DNA of 64,000 nucleotides from the NCBI GenBank assembly GCA_034766995.1, contig CM068315.1:50387662-50451661 (forward strand), in the 5' to 3' direction. This DNA is from Acanthacorydalis orientalis (Eukaryota; Arthropoda; Insecta; Megaloptera; Corydalidae). Below, piece by piece: positions 14,545 to 26,618 of the stretch. Each line of letters starts with the position of its first letter. Within the stretch, counting starts at the first letter, position 1. Both the position numbers and the translations under genes were made by a program. The notes under the pieces are model-generated. The model was not told where the DNA came from. It saw only the letters and a list, made by a program, of their open reading frames with translations, and ran no database searches.

Positions 14545-15736
14545 CTATCATGACTTGAACGCCTGTGCGCCGTGCGTTCGTTATTGAATCATTTATCCGA
14601 AATAACGAATCTGTGATCGCCACGCAGAGAGCTTTTCGAATTCACTTCGCGCTCGGTCAAAATGCTGCTGTTCCGGACAGAAATACCATATTGTTATGGG
14701 TTGCAAATTTCAGAGCCACAGGTTCGGCGTTAAAATGAAAACCACCTGGAAGACTATGGAACGTTCGGACGCCAAAAAACGTCAACGCAGTGAGACAATC
14801 CATTGTGCAATCTCCCAAACGTTCAGCTTATAAACATGCTTGTGCTTAGGGGTTATCTAACCGAACTGTTTGGAGAATTTTGCACGCCGATCTTAAGTTC
14901 TATCCGTACAAAATGATGATTCATCAGAAACTTAAGGAACGCGACTGTGTAAACCGAATGGCATGTTATAAGGATATGCTTCAAAATTTTCCTGCAAACG
15001 CTGTTCTGCTCACAAGTAACGAAGCTCACTTTCATTTCTCTGGTTATATTAACAAGCAGAATTTTCGTTACTGGAAGGAAAACAATCCTCATCAGCTTTA
15101 TTAAAAGCCTCTACTCAACCAAAGTGTCACTGTTTAGTACACTGTTCCAGATTTTAGTGTTTATGGCCCTTAGTTAAAGAGGAAAGTCAAACATTTAAAG
15201 TAACTGCCCATTGATATGTGAAGATTCTACAGAAGCACTCCTTGGAACCGAAACTCGCCAAACTTGGAAATCTGAATGTATAATTTCAACAAAATAGGGC
15301 CACTGCTCTCATGGCGAATAGATCGATGGAATTTTTGAGAAAACTGTTTCCAGGACACTTGGACTAACGCGGTGACTTTTGATATCCTGCATGTTCACCC
15401 GATCTAGCACTGTGACTTTTTTATTTGGGGCCATATGAATGTTGAGGTCTACAAATATCGACCAGAAACCATTAGTGAACTGACAATTGCTATATGTCAC
15501 GAAATTGCATCGATAAGGCCGGAAATGATCCGTCGATTGATGTGAAACTTCAGAAATCAATTACAAATGTATAATGTACGCGAATGAAGACCGCATCTGG
15601 ACGATATCATATTCAAAACCAATGGAAAATAAATTGTATTCAATGCACTTGTAGATTATGTAATAAAATTCTTAATATTATTTTCCATGTCTTTCTGGTT
15701 AACTTTAAAAACCTGGGGGTTTTTTGCCGCGCCCTG
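14545..15736 (+). mobile_element. Mariner-like element, plus strand, 5' end lost
   Basis: A Tc1/mariner-type transposon. The right end reads TTTTTTGCCGCGCCCTG followed by TA, a plausible terminus abutting the TA target dinucleotide. I cannot find a matching inverted repeat at the left, where sequence is replaced by other DNA beside a (TA)n tract (14309-14368). Composition is noticeably less AT-rich than the flanks, which suggests more recent arrival than the surrounding DNA. Confidence 0.8.
14560..15632 (+). pseudogene. Mariner-like transposase pseudogene with Asp-to-Asn change
   Basis: Successive frames give a nearly collinear transposase. In order: RAFVIESFIRNNESVIATQR and FRIHFALGQ (N-terminal HTH region), TILLWVANFRATGSALK, RTPKNVNAVRQSIVQSPKRS, GLSNRTVWRILHADLKFYPY (second HTH), then an open frame at 14880-15101 with LKERDCVNRMACYKDMLQNF and SNEAHFHFSGYINKQNFRYW, where the usual Ser-Asp-Glu of the first catalytic site is Ser-Asn-Glu. 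The second site, normally FQQDGATAHTA, reads FQQNRATALMA, so that Asp is also Asn. The C-terminal part VEVYKYRPETISELTIAICH and DDIIFKTNGK ends at a stop at 15630-15632. There are several stops and frameshifts. Confidence 0.85.
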
Positions 15737-15883
15737 TATATAAGCACAACTTCCTGTGATTAAAAATCTTGAAATTAGTAAATTTAATTCATATATTCAT
15801 GTCTTTAGTAAGAGCACATTTCAATCAAAATTCTTTTATAACAAACATACTGATGTTTACCATCCTTCAGATTTATAATATAG

Positions 15884-15935
<52 letters not shown>

Positions 15936-16239
15936 CTAGAAAAACAATTTATTATTTTGACGGGAAAACCTTTCAAACCGTAAGTGACATCACATAAAAG
16001 TAGAGAACCTTTAGCTCTCCACTTAAAATAATTCATGTGTGATTGCTTCTATGTGAAAGTAATAAATCTGTTGAACATTTTTTATACGCGTACAAGACAC
16101 GCAGTAAACACAACATATATGACAATACATAAATCGTACAATAAAATGAATTGATTTCAAAATCCTCTAACAATCCGGATACGTATTACGTAGAGATACA
16201 AATACCCAACAAATCCGTACAAACAATATACTATTAAAC
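15737..16239. other. AT-rich spacer
   Basis: No gene recognised. It holds a (TA)n tract at about 15889-15931. Confidence 0.6.
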
Positions 16240-16440
16240 TAAGTCGTAACCGAACACCTCTGGAACATCACCGACACGTATGATACAAAAGGGGTGAGTA
16301 ATTTCCTTTGCGGCCACAGCATAGCGCCACCGGCGTCATCCATCAAACGCCGGGATTCCCGCCTACACACATAGACCACAACCCTTCGCGCCCTCATTGA
16401 CCGCCAACGAAACTACATTGGCACATGCAATGCTTATGTA
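16240..16440. other. GC-elevated patch, unassigned
   Basis: About 200 bases with many C-rich words and CpGs (GCCACCGGCGTC, AACGCCGGGATTCCCGCC) inside AT-rich sequence. I see no extended reading frame and no known domain on either strand. AAAAGG followed by GTGAGT at 16288-16297 would be a good plus-strand splice donor. It could be a conserved regulatory element or a non-coding exon. Confidence 0.35.
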
Positions 16441-18544
16441 AACACAATCATTACTGAATAATAATTATTAACTAAGAGTTTTGCAAATTAAAAATAATTC
16501 AGTAAGAACAAAGTAATAAAGAAAAGTAATAAAAACACAATCATTAAACAACAATTTCATTCCTTTACATGTATATGTATATATATATATAAGTTAATTA
16601 AAATAATGACCGTTAGTGATATAAAATTCATGTAAATTTTTCATTGTAATAAACCAAATTTACCTAATGTGTATAAAAAATTATTTGTAATTTTAATTCA
16701 AAAATCTGGTTTAAAACATTATTTTCTATGCTGCACTTTGTTTCACAATGTTTCACTTATATACAACATTTAAATTTGAAACCAGTTAAAACCATATCAA
16801 TAACGTTTTAGAAAATATGAAATATACCTGTCTTCAAATTGATTACTTCAGATAATCTACAAATTGAGAATTTTGAATCTGCCAATTCTTATTTAATCAT
16901 TTCCTATTCCATGGTATTCCTTATTTTTTTCTTATACGAATATTTCAATTCTAGAAGGTTATTTTTTCTATATTACTATTTTTATGGAAAAAATTCTCTA
17001 TTTAATATTTTAAATAAATGATACAAAACAATTTATTAAATTCAATAAAAAATATTGTTTGTACATTACTTAACTAATACGAAAACTAATTTACAACATT
17101 AATATTCCCTACTAATTAAACCTTTCATGAAGTAAACAAAAATTGTTTCATTACACTAATTAAGTAAACTGTTTTGATTATAATATATCATATTCACTGC
17201 AACAATGTATAATAAAAATTTTGCAGTAAGTGTTACTTAATTTTTGACAGCCACAAAATATAAAAAAAAACTTTTAGTAGTAACACAGCATGTAATATTC
17301 TGTTTAATAACTTCGTAACGAACTGCTTGCGATGCATGAATATTGTCTGTTTAATGTTGAAGTGGATATTCAAGTTTTCCAGCATTGAAACTTTGGGAAC
17401 TTTTTTTCTAATGTAAGGTGTATTAAGTAACGTTGTAAATCAAAAACTTTTTAATTTCCATGTGTCATGATATTGTTAAAAGATTATACACTATTTATGA
17501 ACTTTAATGATCTGATTCATAGTAAAAGTTCATTAAATGTAAAATATATAACAATTTAAAATTACACATTTCTTAAATCATTATCCAAATATATATTTTA
17601 AGATTTATCATTTGATTATTTTGCATAGTTTAGTATATTTAACTTTAACTTAAAATGTGTTTATATTTAGACTAATTAACTATTTAAATCTAATAATAGT
17701 GAAATGTGTGCATAAAAAATCCCTCTATAATAAAATTTTCTACCAAATAAAAAATATTTACTCACAGTAATCTCAGTTATAACATTTTTTAATGCATTAT
17801 CTTTTCCTCAGACGAATGCTCTCTATAATGAAAAGTTTTAGGTAACATATCCAATCTTGTTATAAAAAAGTTTCAATATATTAAAAATATGATTCAAAAA
17901 TAGATTACAGGATTTACAAATACACACCATACACTCGTTTGGAGCAGTAATAACTATGATTACATTATGGCATCCAATTATAACAATCTGCATTCAATGG
18001 TGAAACACTGTCTTAATTGATATACTACTTAATACAGATACTAAAGTCACAAAAAAAGAGAAACAATATTTTTTCAAAATACATTTGGAAACATTCCAGT
18101 ATTCGTAAAGGGAATCTAAAGAAACCACTCAATTTTCAATCTTTATAGTCGGCTGAAAGCCAAATATGAACTTGAATCTTTACAATACATTTTTATGAGA
18201 GTGTATTTTAAGACGATTTGTTATAACGCTGATTTTTCAGTATTCTATATACACAATTGTATAAAATGTAATCGAAATCGATTCCAGTTTTAAATACCTC
18301 TCTCTCTTCAAGGTTCAATGTTCCCATTAATTGTGTCTGTACCGTTCATAAAATAAATGTTAGATTTCAAAACATATTTTTTTTACATGGATTAATTTGA
18401 AATTTTAAAAGTTGGCCTCTTGCATCATATGAAAAATTATATTTTTTGAAATAACTATAAAGTCTTTTTCATATTTATAAATACACGTATAAGAATATTT
18501 TTCATATTTACATTGTTATAAAAATTGTTTATACACTCATTATA

Positions 18545-18606
<62 letters not shown>

Positions 18607-18950
18607 TATCTGTCTATATTAATACGTACTCGTATCTACTTTCCCTAGTATTAGCTTTATCGATCCCGTTTCTAATGTACACTTACTTATAAATAGTCCA
18701 TTGATTCTCAATTATATTATTGTATTAAATTTTCTAATTTCATAATCTGCATATGTATAATAAACAATTTATATATATATATATATAAACAATAAAAAAA
18801 CAATCATAATAATACACAATTATTTGTATTTATTTATAAAAATATTTGATTTTTAGGAAAATGGCGAATTAAACACTATAATTTTCACACATTTTCCAAA
18901 AATGAAGGTACAGTAAAGAAGAAAGATTATTTCAATTCTTTTAAAATAAT
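16441..18950. other. AT-rich intronic stretch
   Basis: No gene or transposon recognised. (TA)n tracts lie at 18549-18602 and, shorter, near 16578-16591 and 18771-18787. Confidence 0.6.
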
Positions 18951-19082
18951 TTAGAAATAAAAATTACTAGGTTATAGTAAATATAAATTAAAAAATTTAA
19001 TTGATATCTTATTCTTAAATTAGGGGAACTTCAAAATGATAAGTAGAAATTTTAATAGTGTACAATCCATTTTTATAGCACC
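18951..19082. repeat. Dispersed repeat, copy 1
   Basis: About 130 bases that recur, in the same orientation and with few differences, at 21573-21702. The shared core includes AATAAAAATTACTAGGTTAT, TTCTTAAATTAGGG and ACTTCAAAATGATAAGTAGA. No terminal repeats or coding potential are evident. It is either a low-copy interspersed repeat or a local duplication. Confidence 0.85.
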
Positions 19083-19723
19083 TAAAATATATACAACAGA
19101 GAATATTTTATCAGAAAACATATGATATAATTATGTAAATTATTTACAAAAGAATTAGTTACTTCAATTGTTATTCGATTATCCAAAGCAGTACTCTGCA
19201 TGTAAAACGAACATTTCATTAATTACTCATGCCGTCAAATTAATATTATTAAAACGAATATACAGAAACAAACGTTTCAAACGCGACGATAAAATACAAT
19301 TCTCGTCGACAATGTGCAGCATTTCTATTGTTACGATCTCCGTGTTATATTGCAACTTTTTTCGAAAAATAAAAACATTCTCACAATAGAATGAACGTAA
19401 ACAATAACTACCTAGAGTGAAGCATGAACAGCATAGGTTTGTAACAAACAACACGGCCACATTTTACATATTCAAACAGTAGATACTACACAGTGCTCTG
19501 GTCTATTGTTTTCAAAAAAAGGTGACGACGCTATCTGCTTTCGTTTTCCTTAACAATAGGTTTTCTCTAATTCATGAGTGAGTAACAAACACAATGTAAA
19601 CGTTGGACGAATGAAATAGAAAGATTATTTAAAATTGATAGCATTTTAAATAAATAATGACATTTTAAAAAATCAGAAGTTTCGGAAATATACAAATGTG
19701 TCGAATAAAGTACAAGAACAAGA

Positions 19724-19778
<55 letters not shown>

Positions 19779-19801
19779 TATATACTCGTACATATATATA
19801 T

Positions 19802-19833
<32 letters not shown>

Positions 19834-21572
19834 GACATTTAATAAATTTATTCATTTAAATATACTATTTTTAAACATGCCAGAAGGGTTTTGTTCATGC
19901 CAGGAGGTTAATTGAAAATAATGATATGAAACTTACACTAATTAAACAGTGAATTCTGCGGTATAAGATACATGCCATAAGTATAGGTTTCAAGCTTTAG
20001 GATATATGTTATAAAATTTCTAAACTTCAAATATATTATAAATAATTTTAAAATTTTACTCGTATTTAAAAAATAAAATAAAAAAATGTATTTAATAAAA
20101 TAGTCATGAACACAGCATTTTTTTAATTTTCTATATTTTTTTTATAAAATTTAATTTTTTTTTTATTGTAAAATTATTATAATACAATTAATTAATTATA
20201 TAGTAAAGTTTACATTTAATAAACATAGTAAAACTTCTCTGTAAAATTTCGATTCTACAACTAAATATTTTTCATTATTGAGAAAATTGATTACAAAGAA
20301 TTAATTGACAATATTGTAGTTAAATTTATTACCAGCAACTATGATTTATTAAATACAGAATTTCTATATTCAGAACAAAAATTATTTAGATAAAGTTTTT
20401 GCTGTATTTGTAAAAAATTATATTTGTTATAAAGTCAGATTTAATCTTTAGTTCAATACAAAGATTTTTTAAAATATAAAATGCACAATATCATTATCTA
20501 ATAAACGGATTTAAAAAAAATTGCTGGTAAAAATCTTATACCTTAGAGACCAATAAATCATTCTCATCTATCTACGAAAGCAAACATTTATATAAAGATC
20601 ATATAAGCTCCGAGTTATGTTACAGCTAACGTGGAAGGACGAGAGCTTATTCTAAAATTTTAAAATTGAAACAAATTGACTTAAAATAGAAAATTTCTAC
20701 ATTAAATTACGGGTTCTTCAAGGTTATCAGATATCACAAGCGTAACTAATAACTCAATCTAACAAAGAGAGTTTTGATAACTTATAATGACAAGCAAATG
20801 ATTAAATTAATACCGTCCAAACGAATAAGTATTAAGCATGGGATTGTACGTTATTTGTATTGAAACAAAGAGGAACTAGAATAAAGGTTTGAGAATTAAT
20901 AGTTTTAGACGCTGAACATAAAACCACAGATAATCAATTAACGATTCAAACGACAGGATTTTAATTAAAATCAAGGTCTTTGAGGAACCACAAATCCACG
21001 TTTGTATTCTCATTAATATTGTAAGATATCGATCCATTTCGAAATGTCTTCTGCATAACATACATTTAAAAACAGCATTAAAGTAACTATTATTTAGTAT
21101 ATTGACTGTGAAATGTATTTATACGATTCTATTAGAAAAACTGAAGAACATTCTTGAAAAATATATAAAAAATTGAAATTTAATTCCAGAATAAAAAAAA
21201 GCATTTTACATAGAATATAAATATTTTTATTTTATTCTCTTTTAATGGTATTATATTTTGTGGGTATTTTTTTAACTCCTATTTTATTAACTAACACGTA
21301 ATAAATCATATCAACGGGCACTAATGACCTTAGTCGTCTATACGCCTTTATACCCCAAAGAAACCAAACAATCCAATCATATAAAATAATTCCCCTCATT
21401 TATTTTACTGGAAAAACACAACAATTAATATAAAAATATAATGAAAAATAATTCTATTATATTATTTATGTTATAAACTATGTATATAAAATATATTTCT
21501 TGATTAAATGGTTACTTTTTTAATACATAGAATACCTCTGTCCCTATATATTTCCATTCGTTTTGATATAAT
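19083..21572. other. AT-rich stretch between repeat copies
   Basis: A patch of less AT-biased sequence at about 19160-19540 holds overlapping open frames on both strands without recognisable domains. A compound (TA)n block lies at 19727-19832. Another unassigned patch is at 20560-20660. No gene is supported. Confidence 0.5.
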
Positions 21573-21700
21573 TTACAAATAAAAATTACTAGGTTATAGT
21601 AAAAATAAATTCAAAAATTTAATTTATATCGTATTCTTAAATTAGGGAAACTTCAAAATGATAAGTAGAAATTTTAATATTATACAAAATATTTTATAAC

Positions 21701-21702
<2 letters not shown>
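21573..21702. repeat. Dispersed repeat, copy 2
   Basis: Second copy of the repeat at 18951-19082, ending where a (TA)n tract begins (about 21702-21745, followed by (TG)n). The pair differ by scattered substitutions rather than large gaps. Confidence 0.85.
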
Positions 21703-21763
<61 letters not shown>

Positions 21764-21860
21764 ATGTATGTGAAAGTTGAAAAATAAAAAACTAAATATT
21801 AATTTTGACAAATATAGCACAGCTAATAAAATCATATTTTACGAATTTGAAAATTAAAAA

Positions 21861-21888
21861 AAATGTTTACAGTATTTTCACTGTACAG
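21861..21888. repeat. 28-bp repeated motif, copy 1
   Basis: AAATGTTTACAGTATTTTCA followed by CTGTACAG. It recurs at 22506-22533 with 26 of 28 positions identical, outside any longer alignment that I can see. Confidence 0.6.
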
Positions 21889-22505
21889 ACATTTAATTAA
21901 AAGTAACATAGTCATTTGTGTGACTAAAGCTGAATTTCATTATTAAAGTACGATAAATGTCAGATTCATCAAAGCATGTGTAATGGAAACACACAATAAT
22001 ACTAAAGGGGAGAAAAATGATCTCGTCTAAAATTTCATTATCCATAATATGAATTTATTATGATTAATTATTTGGACATTTCAATATAATTTATAAAATA
22101 GTCACTCGTGATCAATTTAAAAATTATTAATTAACGCATTCTTTAATTAAGAGATTAAACCTCATATTCACAAAATTGATAGATCGGATTTTTATAATGA
22201 CTTTTAAAATGAAAGTGTGGTGTTTTACTAGATAAATGAATAATACGAGATCAACTGTATATAATATATAAAGAAACAACTCTAACAAAAATATTATAAA
22301 CAACTCAATTATAATAAATCAAGTTACATATTCATCAGAAAATTTAAGAGAATATATATATATATATATATTGAATTATTTATTATATTAAAATTCATAC
22401 ATAATTAACGTGAGTGAAAACTGCATTTTTGGTAATTATATTCTAAATAATTTTCTTAAACATAGACATTTCTTATCTTTTTTTGTATTTATTGATTCTT
22501 TAAAC

Positions 22506-22533
22506 AAATGTTTACAATATTATCACTGTACAG
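22506..22533. repeat. 28-bp repeated motif, copy 2
   Basis: Direct repeat of 21861-21888, differing at two positions. Function unknown. Confidence 0.6.
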
Positions 22534-22628
22534 CTTCGTAATAATAACTGAACTTTAACTAATAAATTATATATACATTTATCTCATTATATTTATTTAA
22601 AAATATTTCAAGAGAAAATATATTTAAA

Positions 22629-22677
<49 letters not shown>

Positions 22678-23075
22678 GTGTGTGTTTTTGTGTGTATATG
22701 TGTTTATGTGTGTTCTTTACTTTAAAAACCTATTTTGTTTTATAAAGATTGCAAAATCAGAATATAAAATAACTTTGCATGTTGAACAGATCTGTATACA
22801 TGTCGAAATTTTATATGATACTTTTAAAAGCTAATAACTTTAATTGAAAACTCTGCCACAGTGAAGTTTTTTCGATAACTTATATTTTCCTTTTAAGTTT
22901 GTAACTAAATTTAAAAAAATAAAAACTTCCATTAATGAAGAAAAAAAATAAATTTGGCCTTATAATAAAATCAGTTTTGAAGTAAATGTACGATTTTTGC
23001 AATTAATATTACGTGTACAAATTAATTCGTTGCAGTTTTAAAGAAAATGAATGTTTATTTAAGACAAAATACATT

Positions 23076-23778
23076 TCAATTCTCAAAATATCTCCCATTA
23101 TTTTGTATAACTTTGCTCCATCTGTCTGGTAACTGACGAATCCCTTATCGCTAAGAAGATGGTGGCTTTGAATCTTTTGCCACAAATTCGTCACACCAAC
23201 GGATGAGCTGTTGTTTGTGACACTCTGAATTTACAATTTGATCAGGTTCGAGCAAATTATAATACATCACACCTTTAATGTCTCACAAAATACCCATAAC
23301 ACTTTTGGCGTGAATGTTTAATTTCGAAGTCGATTTCGATGGTTCACCGGGCGTAACCTGTAATTTTTGTGAGTTAGGATTATCGTACAATACCTAATTT
23401 TCACCTTTGGGCATAATTTTATGCAAAAAATCCTTCCTTTCGAACCTCATGAGCGAGGACAAAGCCATACCTCATGTTCTTTATTTGTTTTCCGTGCTGA
23501 GCTTATACGGAATCCATTAGCCTAATTTTGAATTTTTCCCAATCGATTCAGAAAATAGGAAATTAATTACTGGACAACTCTGAGTTGTTGAGTGAGTTCC
23601 TGTTCCTAAAAAGTTCAAAATTCCCCTTTATTCCTTAAAAACAATTTTTGCATGTTTTATATATCACATCATCTTCCACCAAAGCTGAACAAATCCATTC
23701 CGTGGCTTCGGCAGCATTTTTTTTCAACTAGAATGCGAAAAGTATTCAATACCTAACATACTGCTTTTCAGACGCCAT
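23076..23778 (-). pseudogene. Mariner transposase pseudogene, catalytic core deleted
   Basis: Recognisable ends of a mariner transposase with the middle missing. It starts at an ATG at 23778 (MASEKQYVRY) with the HTH-like NAAEATEWICSA. Further on it reads GVMYYNLLEPDQIVNSECHK, the stretch normally just after the first catalytic Asp (mariners usually have GVVYYELL). It then passes into EFVAKDSKPPSS and the C-terminus RQLPDRWSKVIQNNGRYFEN, ending at a stop at 23078-23076. The segment that should carry the HDNA-PH motif and the YSPDLAPSDYHLF motif is absent. The span is about 700 bases against about 1,040 in intact relatives, which agrees with one deletion of roughly 340 bases. Stops and frameshifts are also present. 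Confidence 0.82.
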
Positions 23779-23978
23779 CGTGTTCACTACTATTTTGTGT
23801 GATTATGGCAACTACTTGGCCAAGATATACAGTGTTTTACAATATTATGGTTAGTACTTCAAAATCTTAAAACGATGAGAAAATATATTCATTTAAAACT
23901 GAGTTATGAATGGTTCAATTTAAAGGCGCATAATTAATTTTACACCTAATACATACATAATTATAAACACATATACTA

Positions 23979-24017
<39 letters not shown>

Positions 24018-25349
24018 GTATACATATAAATATATATATATATATATATATAAACATAAATTAAAGAAACACAAAAAACTGATGAGAGTTAATTAAACAA
24101 AAACTAACTAAAAACTACTATCTCCAAATAAACTCAATTCCATTTGAAGTTCTGTAGACTTTATATAAGAAAGATGGAGACAAGCTACAATACACCTACC
24201 AGCAGCTGACGTAAACTTTGAGAATTACTTTCCAATAGCGCTTCAAATAAACCTCTCTCGAGTTTTTTTCCTTCCTTGACCACACACCACTTGTCACAGA
24301 GCGTTACGCGACTAAAAAAATGTATTCTCGCGAAAAATCTTCTCTCGTTTTTTTCGCCTAGAAATTTTATTATGATAGATGATTTCATTTCAGTAGATAA
24401 TATTTCAAATAGAATCAGCTTCAAAAATATTTTTTAAGCACTGTTCACGACTTTTTTATATATCGTTATAGGCGATATATTTTTACTATTAATATATATC
24501 TTAGACGTTAAAATAATTGATATAATATTATTTTCTGTCGCATTTTTAATTAAATAAAATATTTAATTAATTCAAATTTAAAATATAAATATAACTCCAT
24601 TATATAAGATATTAAAATAAATTACAAACTCTTCTATATTATGAAAAATGTACTTTATTTTACAAATAAAATATATTGAACTACTTTTCAAGGAGTATGG
24701 CTGAAAATAAATTTATATCTGCACTTAACCAATATATTTCAATCTCTTTTGAAGGCTACTTTCAATATAGAAATAGTTTAATCGTATCAATTTATCTTAC
24801 AGCGATTATCTTCAAATGAAAATGAGCTTTTCTCATACAAATAGGCAATTTAAATCAAATAACATCAATCTGATTAAAATCTTTTTTTATTCTCATAATT
24901 ATTGTATATATTGAACTGTATTTTTAGAAAAAAAATAAGAGCTATTTTTACACTTCTAAAATCGTTATAGTCAATATTGATTTTCGTAGATTTTTCCATC
25001 GACTGTCATTTAAGTAAAGTTTATAAAAAAATGTATACTAGATTTCAGTTCTTGGAGAGCTATATGCTACATATTCTTACAATTGTATTATAGATGATAA
25101 GCCATGCCGGATAATTTAATAATTACTTATTAATAATTATATAAAAATACTTTTCTGATCAATTATTCAATTTCAAATATAATTAAACATAACTTTTAAA
25201 AATAATATTTATAAATTTTAATATAGTCCATTTTTTATTTATATTATAATTATTTTAAATTATTGTAAAATAATAATTAAAAAATTTTTCCATTTACAAA
25301 CTTACAGTTAGTTACATTTTATACTGTTTACATATTTCATCAGTGCCAA
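23779..25349. other. AT-rich intronic stretch
   Basis: TA tracts lie at about 23981-24013 and 24030-24051. A patch at 24170-24430 is slightly less AT-biased, with an unassigned minus-strand frame of 79 codons that has no recognisable domain. No gene is supported. Confidence 0.5.
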
Positions 25350-25882
25350 TTATTGTTTATAAAAAATTATTATTAAAAATGTGTTTTCATAAATGAACAA
25401 ATGAACCATAAACCTAAACAACACGAAGGTTTTTCTTATTAGCATATTGGATAATTTCTCATTGTTCAATTTTAACAATGATGCACATTTCAATATCAAT
25501 ACTATTTCAGAACTCATCTCACAATCATCTTTGAAACGCATCTTGGAATTAATTTTAAATACAATACATGCATTGCAATATTATTCATACATCATTGTTT
25601 AATTTACAAACAGTTTCTACTGCTTTACCACTCGTTTTGAACTCGTACAAAGAATTACTCTTATTTGTTTCTTTTCGATCTTTAATTCAATAGCCCAATT
25701 TGAAACATAATTAATAATAAAACCAAACTCGATGTCACAAAAATACAGACCGAAAAATACACTTTAAAATAATATTAACGATTAATAATATTTAAAATAA
25801 TGAACACGATGAAATGGCACTTTCATTGAAAAAATTATGGTTAGAATTCAGAAAATAAAAACCGCAATTATTTTCTAACCAA
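25350..25882 (-). mobile_element. Mariner remnant, 5' end with terminal repeat
   Basis: The minus strand begins at about 25882 with TTGGTTAGAAAATAATTGCG followed by GTTTTTATTTTC, a terminal repeat also found at the 33-34 kb copy. The 5' leader is shared with that copy. The start of the transposase then reads LYEFKTSGKAVETVCKLNND (mariners typically have EFK-G-KAAET-R-IN-AFG). Downstream only a weak RFKDDCE and LLKLNNEKLSN remain. There is no catalytic core or 3' end, so this is a 5' fragment of a decayed element. Confidence 0.7.
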
Positions 25883-26280
25883 CCTGACAGAAAATGTTTA
25901 ATTGCGTTTTTTAAAGAAATTGTTACAGCAATCAAATCCATCTTAAAATAAGTTCCATAAAAATCATTCTACGAAAGTTTATTATCAAAATATAATTTAT
26001 TAATTTTTTGTTTAAGAGAAATGTATATAACATTGTGTAATATATTACGTTTTCATCCGACCGTATCATTTTCCGAGAAAGGACGAAGAGAGAAAAATTA
26101 AAAATTTGTTACTCTATCCTATACACTTCTCTTCTTTCTTACTGCAATCAATATATCATTCACACCACATTGAGAACAACAAAACCGACAACAATGTCCA
26201 ACTTTAAGAAGTAAAATATGTTTCCTCCGGAACATGCGAATAAGAACGATGGTTAGGAAACTTATATAGATAATAAAAGA
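25883..26280. other. AT-rich spacer
   Basis: No gene recognised. The sequence at 26060-26280 is a little less AT-biased and leads into the TATA box that follows. Confidence 0.5.
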
Positions 26281-26286
26281 GAGACA

Positions 26287-26295
26287 TATAAAAAG
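26287..26295 (+). promoter_or_regulatory. TATA-box-like element
   Basis: TATAAAAAG, a strong TATA match. It stands apart from the TA microsatellites, 50 bases upstream of an ATG with a hydrophobic reading frame. The spacing would leave a 5' UTR of about 20 bases, as in many insect genes for small secreted peptides. TATA matches are frequent in such AT-rich DNA. Confidence 0.3.
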
Positions 26296-26336
26296 AAGTC
26301 AACCAACTCATTTGAGATCGACGAACTTTGAATAAT

Positions 26337-26420
26337 ATGAACAAACGACCAATGACCATGTTTATTACTCTTGTGTTCATAGTACGTAGACATTACTTGA
26401 GATACAATATGTTAATATAA
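26337..26420 (+). CDS. Possible first exon of a small secreted-peptide gene
   Basis: An open frame of 27 codons, MNKRPMTMFITLVFIV, then RRHYLRYNMLI and a stop. The first 16 residues look like a signal peptide: a basic N-terminus (K3, R4) followed by a hydrophobic run. GTACGT at 26382-26387 could be a splice donor, so the true exon may end inside codon 15-16. I find no second exon with a recognisable mature peptide in the next kilobase. No known family is recognised. It may equally be a chance frame. Confidence 0.2.
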   Translation: MNKRPMTMFITLVFIVRRHYLRYNMLI

Positions 26421-26477
26421 CACATCGTTGCATTAAACCAAATCCATTTCCTTGGTATATATTTCATTTTTTTGTTA

Positions 26478-26520
<43 letters not shown>

Positions 26521-26571
26521 TTATCAAAAATATTATTTAATTCTCTCTTAATTAATGTATATACATATACT

Positions 26572-26618
<47 letters not shown>

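Noticed and set aside
14300..14623. 107-codon minus-strand frame with an Ile-Tyr tail
   Set aside because: It is antisense to the start of the mariner transposase and ends in a TA microsatellite.
23009..23194. Minus-strand frame ending in the 23-kb mariner
   Set aside because: The true transposase frame here is shifted by one and reads RQLPDRWSKVIQNNGRYFEN; the longer frame is a by-product of a frameshift.
23240..23260. GGTTCGAGC, resembling a tRNA T-loop (B box)
   Set aside because: No A box, acceptor stem or cloverleaf can be drawn around it, and it lies inside the mariner pseudogene.
24185..24424. 79-codon minus-strand frame
   Set aside because: No known domain, no splice or promoter context, and composition gives little reason to expect coding.
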